Part shown: one piece after another, positions 1 through 8,891 of the stretch
Position numbering within the stretch: position 1 is the first letter of the stretch
Layout of the letters: every line of letters starts with the position of its first letter
Assembly (NCBI GenBank): GCA_000697475.1
Contig: JNEU01000793.1
Coordinates: forward strand, 1-21,950
Source: Lichtheimia corymbifera B2541
Taxonomy: Eukaryota > Mucoromycota > Mucoromycetes > Mucorales > Lichtheimiaceae
DNA length: 21,950 bases
Direction of reading: 5' to 3'
Position numbers and translations under genes: made by a program
Notes under the pieces: model-generated
The model's input: the letters and a program-made list of their open reading frames with translations, nothing else
What the model was told of the DNA's origin: nothing
Database searches by the model: none

Positions 1-464
1 TCAATAGCTTTGGAGCGTGACAATCGTTGGATCTCACGATGACTGAGAAGATATGCCAAATCAGGAATCTGTCGTTTGCGACTTGGAGTCAAGATATGGG
101 TGTGGATGCCTTGTTTGATCTGCCAGGTGTCGTGTCGCCAATCCGGTATCGGTTGTACATGCTTGAACCAATCTCTGCCAAGGATGATGTCAAACTTGGC
201 ATCGAACACATATGCCTTCCATGGATGGGTGCAGCCGCCAGCCATTGAAAGATCAAAAGATACCAGTGACTTGATCGCCATAGTGTGTCCGCCAGCTGTT
301 TCCACTTCTCTCCCCTTCACCAAATGATGCGTCATATGCTTGCAAACACGTGGAGAAATGTAAGATATGCTAGCGCCAGTGTCGAGCAAAACAGTAACAG
401 GTGTTCCATTGCAGACCATAGAGTACAAGGGCAATGGGTGAATGAAAAGATAGGTCACCACATT
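1..464 (-). pseudogene. Ty3/gypsy pol fragment, retropepsin region (partial)
   Basis: The minus strand reads openly from just below an in-frame TAA (465-467) to the left edge of the window. The translation aligns along its length with the protease region of element A pol: LYSMVCNGTPVTVLLDTGAS, then a GREVETAGGH block, then an ILGRDWFK block, then LAYLLSHREIQRLS. DTGAS is the active-site motif of the aspartic protease that matures retrotransposon Gag-Pol. Similarity stops near 435-440, and I see no gag or LTR upstream, so the 5' side is lost; the 3' side continues outside the window. It is a different, diverged copy from element A at 2491-11055. The first possible ATG is near 411, but a real start is unlikely since this is an internal pol domain. 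Identity as a retropepsin relic is certain; whether the rest of pol is intact cannot be seen. Confidence 0.88.
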
Positions 465-1132
465 TTACCTCACTTGACAAAAAATGACACCTCCTCCAAG
501 TGACTTCGTTTTTGCTCCATATATAGTTCGCGATGCGAGGAACCGCATGCTGTTATTCATTTGGCACTCCGATGTGTTCCCGACGACCTACATGAAAATA
601 TGTACCGGGGATTTTGGCTGAAAAAGGTGTTCAAGATGGCCGTTGCACAAAGTTGACTACGATCTTACTACCATTTCTATGGCGCATGCAGAATGAGGGC
701 CAGGATGTCGGGAACCAAACCCGGCAGTGATTGAGGCATAACGCGATGAAATATAGCTGAAAAACCATTGAAAATGACCTTAATTCCACAGTTTTATAAA
801 ATGGTTTTATACTGTGGCATAAAAGTTTGCCCCTAGAACCGTAAACGCTACATTATAGTATCGACAACGGGGAATTCAATGAAGTAACTCCGAAGATTCT
901 CCGACTATGGGATCACTAGAGATAGGCGGTTAAATACCGTTGCTGATCATTTGACAGCTTCAAATCTCTATATTGTATGTATTGCTGAGATGAAATGCAA
1001 GTATAATCTTAGCTACTGATTTCTAGAACGTTTTCTACGAGAATTGGTAGTATAACTGCCGGATTGGTCATCGTCATCTTCAGTATCTGTTACCCATTGG
1101 GTATCATCTAATGTTGATATTAATGCCTTGTA
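465..1132. other. non-coding stretch between pol fragment and Merlin-like gene
   Basis: No open frame here resembles a protein I recognise and no RNA gene is evident. The composition is AT-rich. The stretch probably holds the 3' non-coding part and end of the Merlin-like element whose gene lies at 1133-2387, but I could not fix the boundary. An 11-bp match AAGTGACTTCG (498-508) is inverted at 2469-2479, without a matching target duplication. Confidence 0.5.
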
Positions 1133-2387
1133 CTAGTCAAATGATTTACACTCGAGCTTACTATTAAATTCAGAGTCGTCATGGTCAAGGTCGTCACGTT
1201 GGCGCTTCACTTCGGTGTAAATGAACTCCTCCTCCACGCACTGAGAGCTTGTCACCTTGTCAAACGATACCTCCTTCAATGCCTTAATAATACCACCCCA
1301 GAGGTCACCTGCGTGCTTGCGACGGAATATAAATTCAGCAAGATGATACTTCATCGTGGGGGCCGTTCGGTGGCGTGCACGAATCATGGATTTGATCCCA
1401 TTCCATGTGCCTATAGTTAGACAGTTAATGAGTATATGCACAAAATGAGTAATAAGGCGAGACAAATATACCTTCAATGGTGTTGGTATGGACACCTGCA
1501 GCAGTCTGAAACTCCTTTGCATGGTTAACCGTGCGATGGCGATAACGTTTGCCTAGAATTCGAGAAAGCCCACAATACCCTTTCCAGCAATCGGTACGAA
1601 TCTCACTCCCTTCCTTGATGTAATTGCTTAGGATCAAATGCAAGGTGTCCTTTTTTCGGTCTTCAACCGTTGTCACGAAGATCTTATGCTCCGGCGTGTG
1701 TTCAACACCTCCAACGACCCAGACACCTTCTACTACATGTCCTTTGTGGTTCTTTCGCTTTCCGAACTTGGATTCATCAACCTCTACGATGATTCTGTTC
1801 CCGTCTTTATCGATGCCACCTACGTTGTGATGCAAAGGATTAATAAAAAACCACACCTTGCAATCGAAAACAACAATACTTACCGATGGATACATCCTCT
1901 TCCTTAATATCAGCATTCATGAGGCGATACAACAAATGAATTACACTCCGGATCGTAGGAGCAGAAACGCCTGCCAACTCTTTGATTCCTTGAAACTCCA
2001 ACTTATATAGGTACAAAAAGGTAATACCCAGAACTTGGTGCATGCCAATCTTTAAGCCGGAAAAGAAGCTACCATCACGAATACTCTTCTGAGCACGACG
2101 ACAAGTAGCCATGGGGCGATGCGTGCACTTCCAAACAAGTTGCTTCTGGTCTTCTTTCTTCTTGATAAGCATCTTCGTCATCGGTATACCAGCTGGTCAT
2201 TTGCGCGACTTGGCATAAATGCCTTGTTCAAAAAGCCATCTAATCACGCAATGATAAACAAACCTTGAAGGATAACAAATGCATGCTCTACTTACTCTTC
2301 AACCTCGATACTGTTAGGGAACTTTCTAGGAAATTCCCATAACAATTCTTTGCGTTTTCCAGTCGAATGATCTTTAACAACGGCCAT
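1133..2387 (-). pseudogene. Merlin/IS1595-like (ISXO2-type) DDE transposase, four exons, one nonsense codon
   Basis: Predicted exons on the minus strand: 2387-2296, 2239-1884, 1819-1472 and 1410-1133. The introns (56, 64 and 61 nt) have GTAAGT, GTAAGT and GTATAT donors and TAG acceptors, and phases agree throughout, giving 358 codons from ATG 2387 to TAG 1133. Catalytic motifs of the DDE_Tnp_IS1595 fold are present: VEVDESKFGK (D about 164), RTDCWKGY (D about 226) and HTNTIEGTWNGIK (E about 265), typical of Merlin-superfamily enzymes that cut and paste DNA. The N-terminus (WLFEQGIYAKSRK) leads into a small zinc-binding region. There, TGA at 2199-2197 replaces the first zinc cysteine, judged against the second Merlin gene here, so this copy should make no full-length enzyme. 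An alternative acceptor that skips the stop cannot be excluded. The tail is acidic. Confidence 0.82.
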
Positions 2388-2490
2388 GATGGACAAAAGT
2401 GAAGCAAATACGAAAGAGAGGAAGAAAAAAGTTTGCACCCTGTCAGCCACCGAAAAAACTTTTCACATCGAAGTCACTTTCAGTCACTTT
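2388..2490. other. upstream flank of the Merlin-like gene
   Basis: This 103-bp stretch separates the transposase ATG from the 3' LTR of element A. It contains two AAGTCACTTT / CAGTCACTTT copies (2471-2490). The Merlin-like promoter and its right terminus should lie here, but no clear end is visible. The element A LTR begins immediately after it. Confidence 0.4.
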
Positions 2491-2837
2491 TGTCGTGATC
2501 AAGATTGGCTGCAAAGCAAAGGCCAGACCAACAAATGATAGAAGATGACTTTTTACAAGGGATGAAGATGATGATTTATTTTGAATACAATGTGTTCTTA
2601 TATATATGTGTGTGTGGATGCAGATTCTAGAAACGAAGGGAAAGGGAAAGTGATGGAAAGTGTGACCGTGCGTGTGTGTGATATGTCAGAAGGAATGTCA
2701 CGGAAACATGGATGGAAACATGTGATTTGCCAAAACGTAGAGAAGTATATCCGATCAATGTGTCAAAAGGAATGTCATGGAATCAATGGATCAAGGTCAT
2801 GTGATATCATCAAAAGGATAAAGAAGTGTATCCGACT
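2491..2837 (-). repeat. 3' LTR of element A
   Basis: This is a direct repeat of 7395-7654 joined to 10968-11055. In plus-strand terms it runs from TGTCGTGATC to GTATCCGACT; the other copy ends GACA. The ends are therefore short inverted TGTCG/CGACA, with the terminal base changed in this copy. It contains a TATATATATGTGTGTG stretch. Differences from the 5' LTR are about four: one indel near 2580, two substitutions near 2700-2720, and the terminal base. It is preceded, in element sense, by the polypurine tract. Confidence 0.93.
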
Positions 2838-2840
2838 ATA

Positions 2841-2849
2841 CCCCCTTCC
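2841..2849 (-). other. polypurine tract of element A
   Basis: On the minus strand GGAAGGGGG lies four bases before the 3' LTR. This is the expected position for the RNase H-resistant primer of plus-strand DNA synthesis. It falls just after the end of pol (TAA at 2856-2854). Confidence 0.75.
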
Positions 2850-2853
2850 GAGA

Positions 2854-3218
2854 TTATTGGTCGTCCTCGATCCAATCGTGTTTAGCATTAGGGCGAGAAG
2901 TAGGTACTTGATGACGATTATCAGCACGACGTGCGGTAGGATCGTACCATGGTTGTGAAGGAGCGGACGATGCATTGACAGGCTTAAGTCGATCGGTGTG
3001 AACCCATGAATCATAAGGTTTACCCCACATGTCTTCCAACTTGTACGTGTCAGCATCATGATTGCATGCAACCACACGATAAGGCCCCTTCCAGTTAAGC
3101 TCCAAGTTGACACGGTTTTCATGACGCATGAGTACGAGATCGCCTTTCTTGTAGACACGATGCTTCATATGAAAATCCCAACGATCCTTGTCAGCTTGTC
3201 GATCCTTAGAAGTGCGAT
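2854..3218 (-). pseudogene. element A integrase C-terminus (frame-shifted continuation of pol)
   Basis: This is the last roughly 120 residues of pol, in a different frame from the main pol frame. It reads KDRTSKDRQADKDRWDFHMK, then KKGDLVLMRHENRVNLELNW and KGPYRVV, then a tail rich in proline and charge ending at TAA 2856-2854. GDLVL...KGPYRVV is the GPY/F module found at the C-terminus of many Ty3/gypsy integrases, which contributes to DNA binding and multimerisation. It should be fused to the upstream frame; removing one base of the CC doublet 3219-3220 would join them. There is no separate start codon in a sensible place, so I treat it as the broken end of pol, not a gene. No chromodomain follows. 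Confidence 0.88.
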
Positions 3219-6200
3219 CCTTGGGCAATAGCACGAGCTTCGCGTAATTGCTGCAATGACGGTAAACGAGCATCCTTGAGGGTTTCAGCACTTGTTTCAG
3301 AAAGATCAGGAACGATGAATGGCTTGAGAGGATCAGCAGGGAGAACAGGCTCTTGACCATAAACCATATAAAAAGGACTCATCTCGGTTGTACGGTGTTT
3401 GGGGATCCGAGCAGCGAAGAGAGCAGTATCCAGGTATTGATCCCAATGGTTGACAGCACCATTGACATATTTGCGAAGCATTTCCTTCAATATACCATTT
3501 GTGCGTTCACATTTGCCATTTGTGCGTGGATGATAAGCGGATGTGAAAACATGGCGAAGCTTTATGCGACCGATGTAATTGGCGAGGACCTTGGATTGAA
3601 AGTTTGAACCACGATCGGTAACAATCTCGTGTGGGCAGCCAAAACGCATCACAATTTCCTCATAGAGAAAATTAGCAATAGCCTCACCAGTGGCATCAGG
3701 GACAGCTCTTGCTATAGGCCAGCTTGTTGCATAATCCACTGCCACCAAGATCCATCGATTGCCTTTTGGTGTTGGGGGAAGCTCACCAATGAAATCCAAG
3801 TGCCAGCGTGAGAATGGTGGTGGGATATCAGTCAGGTGCATGGGCGCATGATGCGCGTCACGGTTGGCGTTTTTAGCAAGTTGACACTGAGGACACGAAG
3901 CAACCCATTCCTTTATATCTTGTTGCATGTTTGGCCACCAGTAATGACGCTTTACCAAATGAACAATATTTTTGCCAGCAGCATGTCCAAAACCACGGTG
4001 GAATGAATCGACCAAATCTGCACGAACAGAAAAACGAGCAAAACGCACTTCACGTGCTGTGTCTCCCTCCTTCACCAACCTGAACACCATGTTATCACGC
4101 ACCACAAACTTGCTCTTGTGCTTATTCAGCAAATCACGCAACATTTCAGGTCGCCGTTCTTCAGGAAATGCATAAAACTTGGGCCAGTCTGATTCTTGAA
4201 CCGAAGTTACTGTGTAGAGGTAGGCAGGCTCCATATCAGCACTTGTGGTTGTACACTGAGGCCCATCGCGCCTTGATAGGATATCGGGAACATGATTTTC
4301 CTTGCCTGGCTTGTATCGGATCTCAGCGTCATAAAGCTCAAGTTCAGCGATCCACCTTGTAAGTCTTGTTGTTGGTTTGGATTGGGTTCGAAAATAACGC
4401 AAAGGATGGTGATCGGTATATACAACATAGGGACGACCATCGATGAAGCAACGCCATGTTCGTAATGCATGAAGAATTCCAAGCAATTCCCGCTCTTGTG
4501 CAGGATACGATCTCTCAGCTGGTGACAACTTCTTTGATTCGAACGCCACAGGATGCATCAAGCCATCATCACCTTCTTGAGAAAGAACCGCACCCACTCC
4601 AAAATCGCATGCATCGGTTTCCACAACAAACGGTTTATCCGGATTGGGAGCAATGAGGATAGGAGCTGACGACATGCACCGCTTAATGTGATCAAAAGCT
4701 TCTTGACAACGATCGTTCCAATCAATAGCACGCAACGTATGCCCGGTACCCTGGGTGAGATCAGTCAAAGGAGCCGCGATACTTGCAAAGTTCTTGATGA
4801 AACGCCGATAATGTGATGCAAGTCCAACAAATTGTCGCACCTCTCGAACATTCGTTGGTACAGGCCATGATTGGATTGCAGCCGCTTTGGATTTGGATGG
4901 TAAGATGCCTTGATCACTGACATGGAAGCCAACAAATTCTAATTCTCGCTTGTTGAATTCACACTTCTTCAAATTGGCATACAACTGGGCCTTGCGCAAA
5001 CATTCCAACACTTTTTGAACGTGCTTGATATGCTCTTCTTGTGTGCGACTAAAAATGAGAATGTCATCAAGGTAGACCAAAGCAAATTTATCAAGATACT
5101 CGCCTAGGATGGAGTTCATCAATCGCTGAAATGTTGGTGGTGCATTCGTGAGACCAAAAGGTAAGACCAGGAACTCGTATGATCCATAACGAGTATTAAA
5201 GGCAGTTTTAGGGACATCTTCCTCTCGAATTCGAATTCGCACCTGGTGGTAGCCACTCTTGAGATCGATACTTGTGAAGAAACGCGCACCACGCAATCGC
5301 TGCAGACACTCGTCAATCCTTGGTAAGGGATGGCCATTACGTTTGGTCACTTGGTTAATGGCACGGTAATCAATGCATAACCTCATGCTGCCATCCTTTT
5401 TTCTCACAAACAGAACCGGAGCTCCCCAAGGAGATGCACTTGGTCGCACCAATCCCAGATCCAGCAATTCACCAAGTTGTTTACGTACCTCGTCCAGTTC
5501 TCGTGGGCTCATTTTGAAGGGTGGTCTATTTATCGGCCGTGCGTCACCGGTGTCAATGACATGTTCCACTTGCCGTATTGGAGGAAGACCTGGAAGTGAA
5601 TTTCGGAACACATCACCATATTCCTTGATCATTGCCTTGAATGCATCGTTATCAACATCATTGCCTGAATTGCGAGTCGATGCAGTAAACAAGAGAAACA
5701 TTTCAGCTATCTCCTTTCGCCGTGAGTATCGTTGAACCTGACGCTGTGAGATCAAGTATGCTAACTCTGGAAAGGGACGGACTTGACTAGGCTCTAGAAT
5801 GAAGGTCTTGCCGTGATGCGTGATTTCCCAGCTGTCATGACGCCAATGTGGAATCGGTTCTACCGCCTTGAACCAATCTTGACCAAGGATGAGATCGAAT
5901 TTTGTATCCAGAACATATGCTCGCCAAGGAATGACACAGCCATTGACAACACTCAACTCAAAGGAAGCACGGGCATATATACCGATTTGATGACCACCAG
6001 CAGTTTCTACTTCTCTACCGACAACTTGCTCAGTTGTGACATATGAACGAAGCCGAGGTGAGATGTAGGATGTGCTGGCTCCTGTATCTAATAAGACATT
6101 TACCAATTGCCCATTGCAAGTCATTGAATACAGGGGAAGATCGGTTTCCTTTATTGTGTTGAGTTTATCAATGCGGCGAATGTCATCCTCTAAGCTAGTG

Positions 6201-6379
6201 GCACCATCGATGGGATCTCGCAAATCAATGAGTGGTTCTTCCAAAGGTTCTTGTTGTTGCTGTCCTTGCTTGTCACCGGGATCCATGGTACTTGTTTCTT
6301 GATGCTCCACAGGATCAACCATATTAAGGGACTGGAAAGTGCGTGACGAGCGTCCCTTTAGACTCGCCACGCTTTGCCT
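3206..6379 (-). CDS. pol: element A Pol: protease, reverse transcriptase, RNase H, integrase (frameshifted at 3' end)
   Basis: The polyprotein is read in the -1 frame relative to gag, entered at the slippery site 6385-6379. The GTG at 6370 is only a convenient label, and residue numbers count from it. Protease: LLDTGAS, D about 95. RT: LCIDYRAIN, then the YLDD catalytic box at 433-436. RNase H: D586, E628, D652. Integrase: zinc HHCC at H791, H795, C826, C829, and DDE core D859, D919, E955. Together these copy the element RNA into DNA and insert it. The frame stops at TAA 3208-3206 because of one extra base in CC 3219-3220, which removes the C-terminal GPY module found in the next frame. All catalytic residues are intact, so RT and RNase H could still be made. 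Expression should depend on frameshifting and on the disrupted 5' LTR. Confidence 0.95.
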   Translation of the reverse strand, partial: RQSVASLKGRSSRTFQSLNMVDPVEHQETSTMDPGDKQGQQQQEPLEEPLIDLRDPIDGATSLEDDIRRIDKLNTIKETDLPLYSMTCNGQLVNVLLDTGASTSYISPRLRSYVTTEQVVGREVETAGGHQIGIYARASFELSVVNGCVIPWRAYVLDTKFDLILGQDWFKAVEPIPHWRHDSWEITHHGKTFILEPSQVRPFPELAYLISQRQVQRYSRRKEIAEMFLLFTASTRNSGNDVDNDAFKAMIKEYGDVFRNSLPGLPPIRQVEHVIDTGDARPINRPPFKMSPRELDEVRKQLGELLDLGLVRPSASPWGAPVLFVRKKDGSMRLCIDYRAINQVTKRNGHPLPRIDECLQRLRGARFFTSIDLKSGYHQVRIRIREEDVPKTAFNTRYGSYEFLVLPFGLTNAPPTFQRLMNSILGEYLDKFALVYLDDILIFSRTQEEHIKHVQKVLECLRKAQLYANLKKCEFNKRELEFVGFHVSDQGILPSKSKAAAIQSWPVPTNVREVRQFVGLASHYRRFIKNFASIAAPLTDLTQGTGHTLRAIDWNDRCQEAFDHIKRCMSSAPILIAPNPDKPFVVETDACDFGVGAVLSQEGDDGLMHPVAFESKKLSPAERSYPAQERELLGILHALRTWRCFIDGRPYVVYTDHHPLRYFRTQSKPTTRLTRWIAELELYDAEIRYKPGKENHVPDILSRRDGPQCTTTSADMEPAYLYTVTSVQESDWPKFYAFPEERRPEMLRDLLNKHKSKFVVRDNMVFRLVKEGDTAREVRFARFSVRADLVDSFHRGFGHAAGKNIVHLVKRHYWWPNMQQDIKEWVASCPQCQLAKNANRDAHHAPMHLTDIPPPFSRWHLDFIGELPPTPKGNRWILVAVDYATSWPIARAVPDATGEAIANFLYEEIVMRFGCPHEIVTDRGSNFQSKVLANYIGRIKLRHVFTSAYHPRTNGKCERTNGILKEMLRKYVNGAVNHWDQYLDTALFAARIPKHRTTEMSPFYMVYGQEPVLPADPLKPFIVPDLSETSAETLKDARLPSLQQLREARAIAQGSHF

Positions 6380-6385
6380 TTTAAA
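6326..6385 (-). promoter_or_regulatory. programmed -1 frameshift signal, gag/pol of element A
   Basis: On the minus strand the heptamer T TTA AAA (6385-6379) lies exactly in the gag frame, and pol is the -1 frame, open through the overlap. A 6-nt spacer GGCAAA follows. Stem 1 is 10 bp with one G-U (6372-6363 GCGTGGCGAG with 6350-6341 CTCGTCACGC). In its 12-nt loop, AAGGGAC (6358-6352) pairs 7 bp with GTCCCTT (6332-6326), giving an H-type pseudoknot. Loop 1 is 4 nt, loop 2 is 1 nt, loop 3 is 8 nt. The gag stop TAA 6360-6358 lies in the loop. Slippery heptamer plus spacer plus pseudoknot is the known architecture for -1 recoding in retroelements. Efficiency is untested. Confidence 0.85.
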
Positions 6386-7383
6386 GGCTGCATATTCTTG
6401 TCACCTCGGCGCGGGGAAGGACATTGTCTTGCGATATGGCCATAACCTTGACAATTATGACATTGGATTGTTACCGGACGTCTTCCAGCACCGCGATTGT
6501 TTCTTCGATTGTTGTATAATGCATCCAAATCCATGGGAGTGGGACCATCAGCAGTGGATCTTGTTTCTTGATTGTTGCCTTGGAAATTGAAATCACCGAC
6601 ACGGTTGCTGTGGCCAGGTCTTTGGTTGTTGAATGATACATCCCGTACACCACGTGCACATTCGACTGCAGCTTCATAGGCTTCCGCTGCCGAATAGGCT
6701 TGCTTGAGGGTGGTAGGTGTCTTTAGGAATACTTGTAGTCGTGGCTCGTATTGTAATCCTTGAATAAATTGATGGACTGCGTCCTCTTCAAACATATCCG
6801 GAAGATCCAACATAATGTCGCGGAATTCAATAATATAATCACGGATGCTGTTATGCTGTTTTAGCTTCTCCAATCGTTGTCTTGCCAGCTGAGTAGCGTT
6901 ACTTGGTCGAAATTCCTTGCGAAAAAGGTCCTTAAAATCGATCCAATCCTTAGGTGCTTTGGTTTCTCCAGTATTCTCATCAATGGACTTTTCAAGATGT
7001 CTCCACCACGTCGCCGCCGAGTCTCTCAATAAGGTGGATGCAAATAAAACATGTTCTTGATCATTGAGACGGGTAAGTTGACAATATTTTTCAACTGTGT
7101 GCAACCACGCCTCTACTGCTCCAGGTGAGCGTTCACCACGAAATACATCAGGTTTTACGGGCTTGATATTGCTTGCTGTTACTCCAGAACTTGCTTGGCT
7201 TTCTCTTCTCAAAAGGATAAGCTCTTCTTGCTGACTGCGTAGTTGTTCAAGTATGGCTTGGATAATCGCCGGGTCGTTCATGCCTTGGTTTACGGTGTTG
7301 CCAACAAGAGGTGCTTCTTCGTCGTCTGATTCAGGAATTTCTTGTCTTGGTGTACGATAGCTTTGATGGTAGACAGGATTCAT
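6358..7383 (-). CDS. gag: element A Gag: capsid/nucleocapsid protein
   Basis: This 341-residue protein starts at ATG 7383, only 11 nt inside the 5' LTR, and ends at TAA 6360-6358. Residues about 38-62 are rich in Q, E and L and could form a coiled coil. Residues about 80-240 look like the retrotransposon gag domain, with the typical blocks AWLHTVEKY, SAATWWRHL and FKDLFRKEF. A single CCHC zinc knuckle, CHNCQGYGHIARQC (C308, C311, H316, C321), would bind RNA. Gag packages the element RNA into virus-like particles. The last codons overlap pol and contain the frameshift heptamer, so most ribosomes should make Gag and a minority Gag-Pol. The frame is intact. Confidence 0.93.
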   Translation of the reverse strand: MNPVYHQSYRTPRQEIPESDDEEAPLVGNTVNQGMNDPAIIQAILEQLRSQQEELILLRRESQASSGVTASNIKPVKPDVFRGERSPGAVEAWLHTVEKYCQLTRLNDQEHVLFASTLLRDSAATWWRHLEKSIDENTGETKAPKDWIDFKDLFRKEFRPSNATQLARQRLEKLKQHNSIRDYIIEFRDIMLDLPDMFEEDAVHQFIQGLQYEPRLQVFLKTPTTLKQAYSAAEAYEAAVECARGVRDVSFNNQRPGHSNRVGDFNFQGNNQETRSTADGPTPMDLDALYNNRRNNRGAGRRPVTIQCHNCQGYGHIARQCPSPRRGDKNMQPLKGKAWRV

Positions 7384-7385
7384 CA

Positions 7386-7392
7386 GCTACCA
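7386..7392 (-). other. putative primer binding site of element A
   Basis: Two bases after the 5' LTR (minus sense) comes TGGTAGC. It is complementary to a tRNA 3' end GCTACCA, the ending of fungal initiator methionine tRNA. The match does not extend beyond about seven bases. The gag ATG follows after three further bases, so leader, primer site and start codon are packed together. Confidence 0.55.
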
Positions 7393-7394
7393 AT

Positions 7395-7654
7395 TGTCGT
7401 GATCAAGATTGGCTGCAAAGCAAAGGCCAGACCAACAAATGATAGAAGATGACTTTTTACAAGGGATGAAGATGATGATTTATTTCTGAATACAATGTGT
7501 TCTTATATATATGTGTGTGTGGATGCAGATTCTAGAAACGAAGGGAAAGGGAAAGTGATGGAAAGTGTGACCGTGCGTGTGTGTGATATGTCAGAAGGAA
7601 TGTCGCGGAAACATGGATGAAAACATGTGATTTGCCAAAACGTAGAGAAGTATA
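7395..7654 (-). repeat. 5' LTR of element A, first segment
   Basis: This is the 260-bp part of the LTR next to gag, nearly identical to 2491-2750. It is cut at GAAGTATA by the Merlin insertion and resumes at 10968. In element sense this is the 3' half of the 5' LTR. Confidence 0.93.
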
Positions 7655-7680
7655 GGATCATATGCATTATGGGTGTCACG
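7655..7680 (+). repeat. left terminal inverted repeat of the Merlin transposon
   Basis: It begins GGATCATATG and ends ATGGGTGTCACG. It matches the reverse complement of 10934-10959 at 21 of 26 positions. The 8-bp target duplication lies immediately outside (7647-7654). Confidence 0.92.
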
Positions 7681-8044
7681 GAGAAAAGCGTTCATAGCTG
7701 CCTAACAACGGGCGTGCGGAGTTAGGGTGAATTACTAGCGGATAGAGAAATACTTAGCGGATACAATGCAATTTACTATGCAGTGATACAATGCGTAGAT
7801 GACGAGTAATCGGCGATTAAAGTCGACCCATTTTCTAGGTATGAAAAAACCAAAAAAGCAAAAAATCGCTATTTTCTCAGCAGCTATTGGACCTGCAGAG
7901 CTGAAACTTGGTATGTGCCGTTTTTTCGATAGTCCAAATAACATGGCCAATTTTCATAACAAAGTACCGACCTGAATTTTGAAAGAAATCTAAAATAGGC
8001 AGCCATGTGCGGCATAGGTGTGTCAGGTCAAACGACGAAGTAAA

Positions 8045-8147
8045 CGTGTGTTGGTGTAATGGTTATGATGGTAGTTGGGTAACTGTATGGCCCTGGTTCG
8101 AATCCCCTTAATATTTTACACAAAATTGGTATGATAAGTTTTTTTTT
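8045..8147 (+). ncRNA. tRNA-like RNA polymerase III unit (relic tRNA or SINE head)
   Basis: The A box TGGTGTAATGG (8052-8062) fits TRGYNNARNNG and the B box GGTTCGAATCC (8095-8105) fits the consensus exactly; they are 32 nt apart, as in tRNA genes. A run of nine T (8139-8147) follows and could terminate polymerase III. The acceptor, anticodon and T stems do not pair well, so this is not a functional tRNA. It lies in the non-coding 3' part of the Merlin transposon, between its left end and its gene. No anticodon can be assigned. Confidence 0.5.
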
Positions 8148-8568
8148 GGAGGAAAATGGTCAGTTTTTGTTACTTCGATTTCTCCTGCTTCACCTGGCCT
8201 ACATGCACCAGGTAAAGTTCCAAATGAATGTCGAAGCTCCCAGTTCCATTGGGTAAGAAAAAAAGTCACATTGTGACTAGTAAAAGTGATTCATATATAT
8301 TTTAAGCCTGAAGTCACCTTAAGGTGCATAGATCTGTGCTAGTATAAGTTCGAGGAAGAAATTAAAAATTTGAAATATTGGTGAGTTACGATGCATAATA
8401 ACTAGTTTGAATAGTGAATATGCTCGTGCTGTGGTATAAATGCGATCGGTTGTCCAGTAAGGCTTTAACTAAAGAATGTTAACTGTGGTATGATGGTTAT
8501 CATAGATAGTTTTACATTAAGAGATTAGGAAGCAATACCGATAAAGGACACTCGAGTTTATCTTTAAT
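8148..8568. other. non-coding interior of the Merlin transposon
   Basis: This AT-rich sequence lies between the tRNA-like unit and the end of the transposase gene. No protein, repeat or RNA feature is recognisable. Confidence 0.5.
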
Positions 8569-8891
8569 TTATTCAACATAATCAGAATCATCGGAGTCAT
8601 CGGAAGGATCCACGCTACTATCATTCAAAAGCGATTCATCTTCTTCGAACTCATGGATTGGCAATCCTTCAAAAAAGTCGGGCTCAATCTCATAGCCATC
8701 ATCATCAGCAATTGGTTCCGGTTGGTGGTCGTTAGCGTCTGCACGTGTAAACATACGAAACGACTCCTCTTCCTCCTCAGTCATGGTACTAGGATTGAAC
8801 TCGATTGTTTTAAAGCAGTGCATGAGACTATCCCATGCATCACGTCCTTCAGATCGCTGCTTTCGGAGCCACATAAATTCCAATAAACGCC

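Noticed and set aside
498..2479. AAGTGACTTCG at 498-508 inverted at 2469-2479 as terminal repeats of the left Merlin-like element
   Set aside because: Only 11 bp match, the similarity does not extend inward, and the outside 8-bp sequences differ. A GGCTGA start near 617 and 2452 was also considered, but its flanks do not match either.
2581..2958. Plus-strand open frame over the LTR and integrase end
   Set aside because: It begins at a non-ATG codon, crosses the LTR/pol boundary and encodes nothing recognisable.
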